The notes: generated from the letters alone by a model not told the origin. 64,000 bases of DNA from VRUE01 sp963704515 (GCA_963704515.1 OY969913.1:2418001-2482000), one strand, 5' to 3'; counted from the first letter of the stretch, positions 14,921-22,765 are shown. Program-made: numbers and translations.

Positions 14921-16156
14921 ATGACACCTCCAACGAAGCACCCAAGGAGCAGATCCCGGGCGAGGACCGCGATCGTCGTCGGCGGCGGGCCCGCCGGCCT
15001 GGTCGCCGCCGGCCGGCTGGCGGAGGGCGGCGTCGCGACGACGCTGCTCGAGGCCGGTTCGGGGCTGGGCGGCCGAGCGGCGTCCGAGCGCCGCGAGGGA
15101 TTCGACCTGAACCAGGGCCCGCACGCTCTCTACGTCGGCGGCCCGGGGATGCGCGAGCTGCGGGCGATGGGCATCGACCCGCCGCGCTGGAACCCGGTCG
15201 CGCTCGGCTCCGTGCTGGTGCGGGACGGCCGGCCGATCCGGCCGGCGCGCGGCTGGCTCGGCGTGGCGCGCTGGCTGACCGGGGTCATGCGCGGTCGCCC
15301 CGAGGAGCTGGCCGGGATCTCGGTAGCCGAGTGGCTGCGCCGCGACCTGCGCTCCGAGCGCGCCCGGGAGCTCGCCGGGGCGCTGGTGCGGGTGACGACC
15401 TTCGTCGCCGACCACGAGGCGCTCAGCGCCGACGTCGCCGCCACGCAGCTGAAGATCGGCGTCTACCCGAGCGTGCGCTACCTGCGCGGCGGCTGGCAGT
15501 CGCTCGTCGATGCGCTGGCCGCCTGGGCTGAGGCCCGCGGGGCGACGCTGCGCACCCGCGCCGCGGTGCGCGCGGTCGAGCGCGTCGGCGAGCGCTGGAC
15601 GGCGAGGCTCGACGAGGAGACGCTGAGCGCCGACGTCCTCGTGCTCGCCGCGGGCGGCCCCGAGAAGTTCGCCGAGCTGCTCGGCGAGCGGGCGCCGGCC
15701 GCGCCCGGGCCGGCCGCCGAGCTGAGCGTGCTCGACCTTGGGCTGGAGCGGCTGCCGCGCCGCGCGCGGCGCTTCGCGCTCGGCGTCGATCGGCCCACCT
15801 ACCTCTCGCGCCACTCTCCCCCCGACCACCGCGACGGCACTCTGCTCAGCCTGGCGAGCTACGCCCGCGGGCCGCGGGCCGAACTGGAGGCGCTGGCCGA
15901 CGCCGTGCAGCCGGGCTGGCGCGAGCGCGCGATCCTGCAGCGGTTCCTGCCGCGGATGGTCGCCGTCTCGGCGATCCCGGGCCCGGCCGGCGGCGGCCTC
16001 GCCGGGCGCCCGGCGATCGACCGCGGCGAGGGCCTCTACCTGGCCGGAGACTGGCTCGGGCCGCAGGGCTGGCTGGTCGACGCGGCGATCTCCAGCGGCG
16101 CGGCGGCGGCGGCCGCGGCGCTGCGCAGCCCGGCCGGGGCTGCCGTCCCGGCATGA
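14921..16156 (+). CDS. FAD-dependent oxidoreductase (phytoene desaturase/amine oxidase-like)
   Basis: The 411-residue protein has a basic N-terminus and then a dinucleotide fold, TAIVVGGGPAGLVAAGRLAE, with LLEAGSGLGGRA following, as in NAD(P)/FAD-binding amine-oxidase-like enzymes. The C-terminus AGDWLGPQGWLVDAAISSG is the second FAD contact. It overlaps the ECF41 sigma gene by ATGA and probably forms one operon with it. ECF41 loci typically pair the sigma factor with an oxidoreductase, epimerase or carboxymuconolactone decarboxylase, and this gene would be its target. Confidence 0.85.
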   Translation: MTPPTKHPRSRSRARTAIVVGGGPAGLVAAGRLAEGGVATTLLEAGSGLGGRAASERREGFDLNQGPHALYVGGPGMRELRAMGIDPPRWNPVALGSVLVRDGRPIRPARGWLGVARWLTGVMRGRPEELAGISVAEWLRRDLRSERARELAGALVRVTTFVADHEALSADVAATQLKIGVYPSVRYLRGGWQSLVDALAAWAEARGATLRTRAAVRAVERVGERWTARLDEETLSADVLVLAAGGPEKFAELLGERAPAAPGPAAELSVLDLGLERLPRRARRFALGVDRPTYLSRHSPPDHRDGTLLSLASYARGPRAELEALADAVQPGWRERAILQRFLPRMVAVSAIPGPAGGGLAGRPAIDRGEGLYLAGDWLGPQGWLVDAAISSGAAAAAAALRSPAGAAVPA

Positions 16157-17028
16157 GCGGCGACGCCTTCGAGGCCTGCCGGCCGCGCCTGCTGGGCGTC
16201 GCCTACGGGATGCTGGGCGAGCTGACCGAGGCCGAGGACGTCGTCCAGGACGCCTGGCTGAAGTGGGACGGAGCCGACCGCGACGCGGTTCGCAACCCCG
16301 AAGCGTTCCTGGTCACGGTGACGACGCGCCTGGCCCTGACCCGCCTGCGCTCGGCCCGCGCCCGGCGCGAGGTCTACGTCGGCCCCTGGCTGCCGGAGCC
16401 GCTGCTCACCGACCCCGAGACGCCGGAGGCCAAGGCGATCGAGGCCGAGCGGCTGAGCCTCGCCCTGCTCGGCGCGCTGGAGCGGCTCAACCCGGTGGAA
16501 CGCGCGGTGCTGGTCCTGCGCGACGCCTTCGACCTCGAGTACGCCGAGATAGCCGACGCGCTCGACAAGTCGCCCGCCAACGTGCGCCAGATCGCGCGGC
16601 GCGCCCGCGAGCACGCCGGCGACGCCGCCCGCGGCCGTGAGGTCAGCGCCGAGGAGCAGCAGCGCCTGGCCGGCGCCTTCATGGCCGCCGCGGTCGCCGG
16701 CGACGTCGACGCCCTGCGCGAGCTGCTCGCCGCCGACGCGATCATGTACACGGACGGCGGCGGCGTGGTCACCGCCGCGCGCAAGCCGATCTACGGCGCC
16801 GAGAAGATCGCCCGCTTCATGACCCGCGTCCAGAACAAGGACGCCTTCCCCGCCGACCCCGTCTACACGCCCGTGCTCGTCAACGGCGACCCTGGCATGC
16901 GCATGGACAGCGCCGGCGGCGGTTTCCTCAGCATCATCGCCGTCGAGGTCGCCGAGGGCGCCGTGCAGAGCATCCGCTTCTTCAACAACCCGGAGCGCTT
17001 CCCGGTCGCCTTCCCCCGCGAGGCGTAG
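16153..17028 (+). CDS. sigJ: ECF41-group RNA polymerase sigma factor (SigJ-like)
   Basis: The 291-residue protein has sigma-2 (residues 5-70, AEDVVQDAWLKW), sigma-4 (residues 105-155, LNPVERAVLVLRDAFDL...VRQIARRAREH) and a C-terminal NTF2/SnoaL-like domain (170-285). The linker motif WLPEPLL and the C-terminal DGGG and NPERF (in place of NPDKL) are hallmarks of the ECF41 group, where the extension regulates the sigma factor in place of an anti-sigma protein. Start overlaps the oxidoreductase stop. A matching promoter lies at 14886. Confidence 0.92.
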   Translation: MSGDAFEACRPRLLGVAYGMLGELTEAEDVVQDAWLKWDGADRDAVRNPEAFLVTVTTRLALTRLRSARARREVYVGPWLPEPLLTDPETPEAKAIEAERLSLALLGALERLNPVERAVLVLRDAFDLEYAEIADALDKSPANVRQIARRAREHAGDAARGREVSAEEQQRLAGAFMAAAVAGDVDALRELLAADAIMYTDGGGVVTAARKPIYGAEKIARFMTRVQNKDAFPADPVYTPVLVNGDPGMRMDSAGGGFLSIIAVEVAEGAVQSIRFFNNPERFPVAFPREA

Positions 17029-17090
17029 GCGCTCAGCCCTTCAGCGCTCGCCGGACGACTCCGGGACGGCGGCCGACCTTCGCGACCGAC

Positions 17091-17525
17091 TCAGCCGGAC
17101 GAATCGCTCTCACCCCACGCGGTGGCGACCAGCGAGCGCGGGCCGCCGCGGTCGCGGTGCTCGCAGAGGTAGATGCCCTGCCAGGTGCCGAGCGCCAGCC
17201 CGCCGTCGCGCACCGGCAGCGTCAGCGAAGGGCCGAGCAGCGCCGCCTTGACGTGCGCGGGCATGTCGTCGTCGCCCTCCAGCGTGTGCGTCCAGTACGG
17301 CGCCCCTTCCGGCACCGCCCGGTCGAACCACGCCTCGAAGTCCCGCCGCACGTCCCCCGAGACGTTCTCGTTCAGCGCAAGCGACGCCGACGTGTGCTGG
17401 ATCAGCAGATGGACCAACCCCACCGAGATCTCCCCCAGCTCCGGCAGCGCATCGACCACCTCATTGGTGATGAGGTGGAAACCGCGCGGCATCGCCGGCA
17501 GCCGGATCGTCCGCTGGAGCCACAT
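17091..17525 (-). CDS. YjbQ/UPF0047 family protein
   Basis: About 144 residues from ATG 17525. The conserved blocks are all present: LLIQHTSASLALNENVSGDV, EGDDDMPAHVKAALLG and LALGTWQGIYLCEHRDRGG. The family forms trimers with a His-rich site, and some members have thiamine-phosphate synthase activity in vitro. The physiological role is unsettled. Stand-alone gene convergent with the sigma factor gene. Confidence 0.9.
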   Translation of the reverse strand: MWLQRTIRLPAMPRGFHLITNEVVDALPELGEISVGLVHLLIQHTSASLALNENVSGDVRRDFEAWFDRAVPEGAPYWTHTLEGDDDMPAHVKAALLGPSLTLPVRDGGLALGTWQGIYLCEHRDRGGPRSLVATAWGESDSSG

Positions 17526-17627
17526 CGGCAAAAGGATGTCAGGGAGGCGCCCCCTACCTTGAGGAAGGCGCCAGCTGCCTCGAGGACATCCGTCGCCGGA
17601 ACGCCGATCTCGCCAGGCGCCGCGCGA

Positions 17628-18005
17628 TCAAGCCTGATGGCGCTGGGCGCGCTGGCGCGCTTCGGCCTTCTGCTCGAGCGTCATCGCGCCCGGATGGCCG
17701 TCGCCTGGCCACGGGCTGAGGATCAGCAGAAGGCGGGCATCGGACCGCGCAGCGATCGTGTGGCGCTCGCCGGGGTCGAACTCGAAGAGGTGGCATACAC
17801 CTGCCGTGACCGCCCCCTCACCGGGCGCGGTGACATCGACCTCGCCGTCGATGACCAAAACCCGTGCGCGCTCATGCACCTCGTGCTCCTGCATCTCCTC
17901 CCCGGCCGGAAGATGCAGGACGATGGTTCGCGCATCCTCAGCCGAGGCGATGATCTGCGGCTGGTGCGGCTCCGCTTCGACAGTTCTCAGGTCCCAGCTC
18001 TGCAT
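17628..18005 (-). CDS. Small cupin-domain protein
   Basis: The 125-residue protein contains one cupin barrel: LHLPAGEEMQEHEVHERARVL (motif 1 with His and Glu), VIDGEVDV and HLFEFDPGERHTIAARSDARLL (motif 2 with His). It is probably a metal-binding sensor or small enzyme. The C-terminal 20 residues are charged and probably helical. No partner gene gives its function; the downstream DUF5661-like gene is on the same strand 35 bp upstream in transcription order. Confidence 0.8.
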   Translation of the reverse strand: MQSWDLRTVEAEPHQPQIIASAEDARTIVLHLPAGEEMQEHEVHERARVLVIDGEVDVTAPGEGAVTAGVCHLFEFDPGERHTIAARSDARLLLILSPWPGDGHPGAMTLEQKAEARQRAQRHQA

Positions 18006-18039
18006 CCTCGCCTCCGTTGGCCTCGAAAACCATTCCGCC

Positions 18040-18315
18040 TCACGCCGAATCGCGCTCCCGCTCGGCCTCTTCCTCCATCTTCTCCAAGCGGACGTAGTAG
18101 TCCGGGAACTCGTTGAGATGGGCCAGAGCGATCTTGCCGGTCACCACCGCGTCGTCGTCTGTGACATTGGTGGAGAGGTCATGGACCCCGTGCTCAAGCT
18201 CCACGTCCATTCCAGCCCGGAATTCCTCCAGGTCAAACGGAGCGGATGACCAATCGACCCCGATCTGCTCCCCGATCCGGCGCGCCTCTTCGGCGGTGAA
18301 GCTCTTGCGACTCAT
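18040..18315 (-). CDS. DUF5661-like protein
   Basis: A 91-residue acidic protein: FTAEEARRIGEQIGVDWSS then FRAGMDVELEHGVHDLSTN and GKIALAHLNEFPDYYVRLEKME. This is the pattern of a small family of unknown function in which the LEHG and HL-E-PDYY motifs are conserved. It probably shares a transcript with the cupin gene. It appears to be the last ordinary chromosomal gene before the second island. Confidence 0.75.
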   Translation of the reverse strand: MSRKSFTAEEARRIGEQIGVDWSSAPFDLEEFRAGMDVELEHGVHDLSTNVTDDDAVVTGKIALAHLNEFPDYYVRLEKMEEEAERERDSA

Positions 18316-18368
18316 CGACTCCAGCCTAAAGGCCGACGGGACCGAGCGCCAAGCCCGCTCTCGGATAT

Positions 18369-18419
18369 CGGCCTAACTGGACGGTATTTGAACCGAGTCA
18401 CGCTGCTGACCGAGGCTTC
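18369..18419. repeat. Imperfect direct repeat, left copy
   Basis: ATCGGCCTA, a ten-base insertion, then ATTTGAACCG and a diverged tail ending TGACCGAGGCT. A related copy lies at 19040-19079 without the insertion. The pair brackets the SHOCT gene, and the region 18316-18547 has no gene. It may be a recombination scar or an old attachment site at the island edge. Confidence 0.4.
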
Positions 18420-18547
18420 GTCTCCTCGTCGTCCTCCCGGACCCTGAAGCCAAGCGGCCGAGGTCGCGGTGAACTCGGATAGGTACGATGGTGGCCTTTC
18501 CTGCGGGAGAAGGCAGCATAGTCAAGCAGTTCAGGAGGTAGAGGGAG

Positions 18548-18961
18548 ATGCCCAAGAAGTACGCGCTCGGCGGCGGAAACGGGAAAATTATCGAATACGA
18601 GGACGGCACCGCTGGCTATATACCGACGATGTCCTTCACCCAGGCCTTCCGGGTGAAGGTCGCAGACGTGACGGGCTTCTCGGTCGAGAAGGGTGGCAAG
18701 ATGCTGACCAGGAAGTTCAATGTCCTCGGGAACGGAACCTTGCTTGGCTCCGCCGAGGTGAACCATGGGACCTCCGAGAAGATCGAAGCCTGGTTCAGGT
18801 CACATCCACTGTTTGGCGCAAGCCAGAACAGCACGGTCGATGCGAGAACTCCGCTCAGCGTGGCCGACGAGATCGCAAAGCTCGGTCAGCTTCGCTCTCA
18901 GGGGCTCCTGACGGAGGAGGAGTTCGCTGCCCAGAAGGCCAAGCTTCTCGGCCTCGGCTAA
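18548..18961 (+). CDS. SHOCT-domain protein
   Basis: The 137-residue protein starts after CAGGAGGTAGAGGGAG, a strong ribosome site. Its C-terminus, SVADEIAKLGQLRSQGLLTE followed by EEFAAQKAKLLGL, is a SHOCT (short C-terminal) domain. The N-terminal part is beta-rich (GKMLTRKFNVLGNGTLLGSA, PH-like by eye). GC content and codon use are lower than in the flanking core genes, consistent with acquired DNA. Function unknown; SHOCT usually mediates oligomerisation. Confidence 0.75.
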   Translation: MPKKYALGGGNGKIIEYEDGTAGYIPTMSFTQAFRVKVADVTGFSVEKGGKMLTRKFNVLGNGTLLGSAEVNHGTSEKIEAWFRSHPLFGASQNSTVDARTPLSVADEIAKLGQLRSQGLLTEEEFAAQKAKLLGLG

Positions 18962-19039
18962 TACGAGGCTAAGCGGCCCTAATCCCAATCCCTGCGCCAC
19001 GGCAGGATGCCAAACTGACCGGATGCTTCTGTCTGCGGG

Positions 19040-19079
19040 ATCGGCCTATTTGAACCGGATCAAGCCGTTGATCCAGGCT
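19040..19079. repeat. Imperfect direct repeat, right copy
   Basis: ATCGGCCTATTTGAACCGG and a diverged tail ending CCAGGCT, matching 18369-18419 apart from a ten-base gap. It lies directly at the 3' end of the Shedu gene. Confidence 0.4.
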
Positions 19080-20298
19080 ACATATCGAGCATACGCTTGG
19101 CCCGATCCAGAACATGGTCGTAGGTCATGATCGAGAGACTGTGGTAGCCCGCATTGAGCACGCGGTACGCTTCCCGCTGCTCTGCGCTCCAGTTGTCTGA
19201 TCGTCCGTAGATCAAGACGCACCTCGGCTTGATCGCTTTGACTCCCCCGAGGCGCTCCAGGAACTTCACGCTGTTAGCCTCACGCTCAACCTCCAAGAGG
19301 TAGGCGGAGGCCTGAGTGATGGCCTTGATCAGGTCGGAGTGGGGAACGTAGTTTCCGTGGTCCAGAGCATCGGACCAAAATTTCAACTTCCCTTCGGGCC
19401 GCTTGATCTCGACAACGTCGAGGAATCCGTCATATGCCTGCATGAGGAAATCGGCAATGTTCTCGACGTCGATCGGCCGCTCCTCTAGAACCCCGACGAA
19501 CTCCGTGCCAAGGACCCAATCGTTGTTTTCGAACCACTTTTGCCACGGTCCCTCGGTCCGGTCCTCAACGAGCATCGCCTCGAGCTCCTCCACCGCTCGG
19601 CAGCGCGCGCTCAGCTCGATCGTCTTGACGAGGTCCATCGGCAGGATGTCGTGATCACTGAGGAAGTTCGCCATCGATCTCCTGTCTGGAGCCGAGAACA
19701 GCACGCGAAACTCCTCGATCTCTTCCGCCCCCAGCGAATCAAGAGCCCGAAGTGCCGCCACGATGCTCTCCGGGGAAGCGGGTTCCTCCACCTCGTCCTC
19801 TGCCGCCACGATCTCCCGCAGCGCATCCAGCCTGTCCGGGTTTGCGGAAGCCCACCGGGCAACGCCCTCGGTGGTGAGCTTTTCGTCGAGGAGCACCGCA
19901 AGCTCTTGAGGGGTCAGATTCGCAATCCCATCGAGTTGGCTGATCCTGGTCAGTCCAGCGCCAAAAGAGTCTCCGAAGTAAGCAGCGGAAGCGTCGGCGT
20001 TTGCTTCCTCCAGATATCGAGGGAGGTTGACCACGACCACATAGAACCGCGCGGTCTCGAACGAACGTCGCTCTACTTCCTCCCGGTTCGTAAGCAGCAG
20101 CGCGGGCTCCTTGTCATCCGGACACTCACGCAGAACGCGACGCGCGAGGCAGAGGCCGTTTGGGAACTGCATCTGAGAGTGGCCAACCACTTCGATCCAA
20201 TCGAAGTCGAAAAAGAGGTCGATCCCGAGCATGTTCGATGGAGCGCCCTTCTCGTGATCGAGCGGAACGTCCCAATTGAGGTCACCGACCATTCCCAA
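19078..20298 (-). CDS. sduA: Shedu-type anti-phage nuclease (DUF4263)
   Basis: The 406-residue protein has a variable N-terminal region (1-240) and a C-terminal DUF4263/Shedu nuclease. It shows WQKWFENNDWVLGTEFVG (about 252-270), then the PD-(D/E)xK core with Asp and EIK in FLDVVEIKRP near residue 296, the QASAYL helix and the strand RCVLIYGRSDNW. Shedu proteins are defence nucleases that restrict phage and plasmids. It is the last gene of a four-frame minus-strand run starting at 21788. The N-terminal domain is not one I recognise and may carry the sensing role. Confidence 0.85.
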   Translation of the reverse strand: MGMVGDLNWDVPLDHEKGAPSNMLGIDLFFDFDWIEVVGHSQMQFPNGLCLARRVLRECPDDKEPALLLTNREEVERRSFETARFYVVVVNLPRYLEEANADASAAYFGDSFGAGLTRISQLDGIANLTPQELAVLLDEKLTTEGVARWASANPDRLDALREIVAAEDEVEEPASPESIVAALRALDSLGAEEIEEFRVLFSAPDRRSMANFLSDHDILPMDLVKTIELSARCRAVEELEAMLVEDRTEGPWQKWFENNDWVLGTEFVGVLEERPIDVENIADFLMQAYDGFLDVVEIKRPEGKLKFWSDALDHGNYVPHSDLIKAITQASAYLLEVEREANSVKFLERLGGVKAIKPRCVLIYGRSDNWSAEQREAYRVLNAGYHSLSIMTYDHVLDRAKRMLDM

Positions 20299-20348
20299 AG
20301 GCTAGGCTGCGGCGCCGACGCTCTCGAAAAGAAGGCCTGGGAATCCCC

Positions 20349-21116
20349 CTACGTCGACAGAGCCGTGAGGAAGTGGGCCTCACGAGTCTCCCCGCTCGGA
20401 AGCCTGGCCTCTCGGACCTCCAGGTGCGCAGTGCAGGTTTGTCCGAAAAGCAGCTCCAGGCTAGGGAGTGCGTCCTCCGCAACCTTGCCAGCAATAAGAC
20501 TCTGTTCCTCGCCCGCTGGCTCCAGCTCAAACGTTCGATGGACAAGGCTTCCTCCGACCAGGCGGCCCGTCGCTACCACCTCGCGGGAGTCCTCTTTAAC
20601 CGCGTCAAGAGTCTCCCCCAGTGCCCGCGAAGCAGATCGACTAAAGGTCGCCTCGCTACGGCAATGCGCTGAGTTCCATGCGAGCGAGACATTTGCGTCT
20701 GCCTCATTCAGCGCCTTCGTCAAGTCCTGTATATGTGAGGTGGTTCGCGGGCCTACATAGGCCAAGTCTTGGAGCAATTCCTCGGTATCGCCAGGCGCTC
20801 GTCCAAGAAGACCAATGAGGCGGTCAACGCTGCGATCGAGCAGCGGCGCTTCTTCCTCGTCCTCTCCCTCTTGAGAAGTCTCGGCAGCCTCAAGCAGAGA
20901 CGTTTGAGGCTGCCCCATGTCAATCTCGGGATGAGCCGGGACGAGCTTGAGCTGGAGCGAGCCGGGCGCGGTAGCGGCTATGCGTAGCGAGACAAGATCC
21001 TTGATCGCGCTCGGAATTAGACCTCGCGAAGTTGGCTCTCCCTCCAAGACCTGCCCGATTGATGCCAGGCTCTCCTGAAGCGCCTCAAGGACGCGGGCGA
21101 CCAATGAGAATCTCAT
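20349..21116 (-). CDS. Unknown protein upstream of Shedu; probable C-terminal part of a split gene
   Basis: About 255 residues from ATG 21116. It reads RFSLVARVLEALQESLASIG and GLIPSAIKDLVSLRIAATAP near the N-terminus, a Glu-rich acidic linker (about 85-100), and a C-terminal beta-rich part with GRLVGGSLVHRTFELEPAGE and SLIAGKVAEDALPSLELLFG that resembles a small OB- or SH3-like barrel. It overlaps the upstream 75-residue frame by 32 bases. Joining the two gives one continuous plausible protein of about 325 residues, so a +1 frameshift is likely. Function unknown; location argues for a role beside the Shedu nuclease. Confidence 0.6.
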   Translation of the reverse strand: MRFSLVARVLEALQESLASIGQVLEGEPTSRGLIPSAIKDLVSLRIAATAPGSLQLKLVPAHPEIDMGQPQTSLLEAAETSQEGEDEEEAPLLDRSVDRLIGLLGRAPGDTEELLQDLAYVGPRTTSHIQDLTKALNEADANVSLAWNSAHCRSEATFSRSASRALGETLDAVKEDSREVVATGRLVGGSLVHRTFELEPAGEEQSLIAGKVAEDALPSLELLFGQTCTAHLEVREARLPSGETREAHFLTALST

Positions 21117-21312
21117 CGCCGGTCGTTCGCGGATCATCGCTGCTCAGAACTAGGTCAAGGACACCTGCGGCTTCGTTGACAATCGCTTCCCGCTTCCGGA
21201 CCAAGCTGTCTCGCATCAACTGGACCCCGAAATACTCGGAGGCCATCTGCTGAGGAGCCGCTGCTAGGGCAGTCTCAAGGTCATTGAGTTCCTTTTCAAA
21301 ATCTCTCGTCAT
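21085..21312 (-). CDS. Probable N-terminal part of the split gene upstream of Shedu
   Basis: A 75-residue frame, helical and charged: FEKELNDLETALAAAPQQMA then YFGVQLMRDSLVRKREAIVN and VLDLVLSSDDPRTTGDE. The reading then turns into a short out-of-register tail (ILIGRPRP). The continuation DEI-RFSLVARVLEAL in the next frame makes better protein sense, so this is probably the N-terminal part of one protein. Its start overlaps the upstream nucleotidyltransferase stop by four bases (ATGA), so translation is coupled. Confidence 0.55.
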   Translation of the reverse strand: MTRDFEKELNDLETALAAAPQQMASEYFGVQLMRDSLVRKREAIVNEAAGVLDLVLSSDDPRTTGDEILIGRPRP

Positions 21313-21788
21313 TCCGCAATCTCCAAGAAGCCCTTCGGATCGCCAGCTCGATCATGTCCAAAGAGGTCTTCCCAATATTGACGCGAAGCCTGGTATACGC
21401 CGTGTGCCGGATGCCCCTCCGGGTAGGCCACGAGCAAAAACGAATGGCACGAATGAAGCTCGCGCGATATCTCTTGTGCGACAAGCCCCAGCAAGAGCGC
21501 CCGCGATGGCTCGTCAAGCCCGTCGATGTCTGCCGCGCCGCAGATCGTCAGCATGTCAATGTCGTCGGGCTCGTCTTTCTTGGTTACGTAGCTGCCGTCG
21601 AGCCAATCAGAGTCCACGGCGGTGACGCGCCTGATCGCTTCGCGAACGGCTACCCAGCGCTCGAAAAGGGGGCGGCGGCGAGTTGAACCGGGGAAGCCCT
21701 CCACCAGAGCCGCCTCGACTTCCTCAACCGTGGCCACGTGCCTGCCCGGCGAAAGGACGCTCTGTCCGTCTTGAAACTCAATCGCCAT
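21309..21788 (-). CDS. DUF6932-like nucleotidyltransferase-fold protein
   Basis: About 159 residues from ATG 21788. SPGRHVATVEEVEAALVEGF followed by a helix and then WLDGSYVTKKDEPDDIDMLT is the pattern of DUF6932 proteins, with a nucleotidyltransferase-like G-S...D-x-D core. The end HSCHSFLLVAYPEGHPAHGV also fits that family. Such proteins occur in defence islands and toxin-antitoxin-like loci. It heads the run leading to the Shedu gene. The frame remains open upstream of 21788 with protein-like sequence (YVDDGWQLFFRERRQRGRVS), which may be the remnant of another gene. Confidence 0.65.
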   Translation of the reverse strand: MAIEFQDGQSVLSPGRHVATVEEVEAALVEGFPGSTRRRPLFERWVAVREAIRRVTAVDSDWLDGSYVTKKDEPDDIDMLTICGAADIDGLDEPSRALLLGLVAQEISRELHSCHSFLLVAYPEGHPAHGVYQASRQYWEDLFGHDRAGDPKGFLEIAE

Positions 21789-21909
21789 AGGGGTAATCAG
21801 ATCAAATAAGGACACCCGGCCACGTTGCCGTCTTTCCCTGAAAAAGAGCTGCCATCCATCATCGACGTAGACCGAGCCTCGTCGGGCAATCTCTCCGCCA
21901 AAGCCATTT

Positions 21910-22004
21910 GCGATTTCTCGAGGGCCGAGGCAGGTAGCGAAGCGACCCATTTCAGGGTGCTCCGCACCTCCCTGTGGCCTGCGCCTCGGCCCTCGAGAAA
22001 TCGC
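21910..22004. repeat. 22-bp perfect inverted repeat with 51-bp loop
   Basis: Arms 21910-21931 and 21983-22004 are exact reverse complements (core TTTCTCGAGGGCCGAGGC) around a 51-bp loop. It lies in the 230-bp gap between the defence operon and the small HTH gene upstream of it. The length exceeds that of an ordinary terminator. It may be a palindromic mobile repeat, a recombination site or a structured RNA leader. Confidence 0.6.
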
Positions 22005-22021
22005 AACGGTGTCTGGCCTCC

Positions 22022-22255
22022 TTACCTGGACGCCTGCTTGGTCGCGTAGCGGCGCGGGCGTTGGTTGGCCTGGCGGACCTTCCCGTCTTCGGCCAGGCGC
22101 GCAAGGCAGTTGGCGACAGCACCGGCGGAGCGCCCGCCGAGACCCTTGGCAATGGCGGTGGCGGTTAGAGGGCCTTCCTTGCGGTGGGCCTCCATGTAGT
22201 CGAGGACGAGGCACTCGAGCTGGCCGGGCCGAAGGCGCTTCGGCTTGGTGGGCAT
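22022..22255 (-). CDS. Small winged-helix DNA-binding protein
   Basis: A 77-residue basic protein: RLRPGQLECLVLDYMEAHRK then PLTATAIAKGLGGRSAGAVA and NCLARLAEDGKVRQANQRPRRY, a winged helix with an arginine-rich wing. It follows the 134-residue gene by three bases on the same strand. Likely a transcriptional regulator or accessory protein of the island; no exact family recognised. Confidence 0.65.
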   Translation of the reverse strand: MPTKPKRLRPGQLECLVLDYMEAHRKEGPLTATAIAKGLGGRSAGAVANCLARLAEDGKVRQANQRPRRYATKQASR

Positions 22256-22258
22256 GGG

Positions 22259-22663
22259 TCATCCCCTCTCGCTGTCGAGCCTGGCGAGCAGCTCCTCGCA
22301 GGTGTCCTTGGCTCCTTGGTAGAGCGCCTTGGCCCGCTCCTCTTCCTCCCGTTGGAGGCGCATGCCGGTCGTGCCGTCGAGCACCCCTTCGGCTTCGCCC
22401 CGCAGGCGGGTAAGCAGTTCGGCCAGGTCGTGGGCCTCCATCGTCAGCTCGACCGATTTGCGTTTGTCTTCGGGCTCCCAGCCGAGGTCAGCAAGCAGGC
22501 GGAAGTCTTCGCCGAACTCGATCCCCATTCGCTCGGCGAGCATGTACTCGCCGTCTTGCTCCAGGGCGATCCAGATGTCTCCGATCCCGCCCAGGTGATT
22601 GCGGACCAGCTCATAGAGGCCGTCTCGCTGCTCTTTGTCGATCGTCGTCGTGGTGCCGGGCAC
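22259..22663 (-). CDS. Unknown 134-residue island protein
   Basis: I place the start at GTG 22663, seven bases after AAAAGGAGG. The open frame continues upstream to 22747 but without a site. The protein is soluble, acidic and mostly helical: GLYELVRNHLGGIGDIWIAL, MGIEFGEDFRLLADLGWEPE, then a charged coiled C-terminal half (QREEEERAKALYQGAKDTCE). Similar small proteins often accompany serine-recombinase elements. No function assigned. Its promoter side is only about 100 bp from the group II intron. Confidence 0.6.
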   Translation of the reverse strand: MPGTTTTIDKEQRDGLYELVRNHLGGIGDIWIALEQDGEYMLAERMGIEFGEDFRLLADLGWEPEDKRKSVELTMEAHDLAELLTRLRGEAEGVLDGTTGMRLQREEEERAKALYQGAKDTCEELLARLDSERG

Positions 22664-22765
22664 GATGCCCCTCCTTTTCGGTAGGGCACCGAAGGCCGCC
22701 GCGATGCCTCGCCGGAAGTACTTCGGCGAGTAGCTTTTCGCTTGCATCGAAGGTCAACTCTTCGG

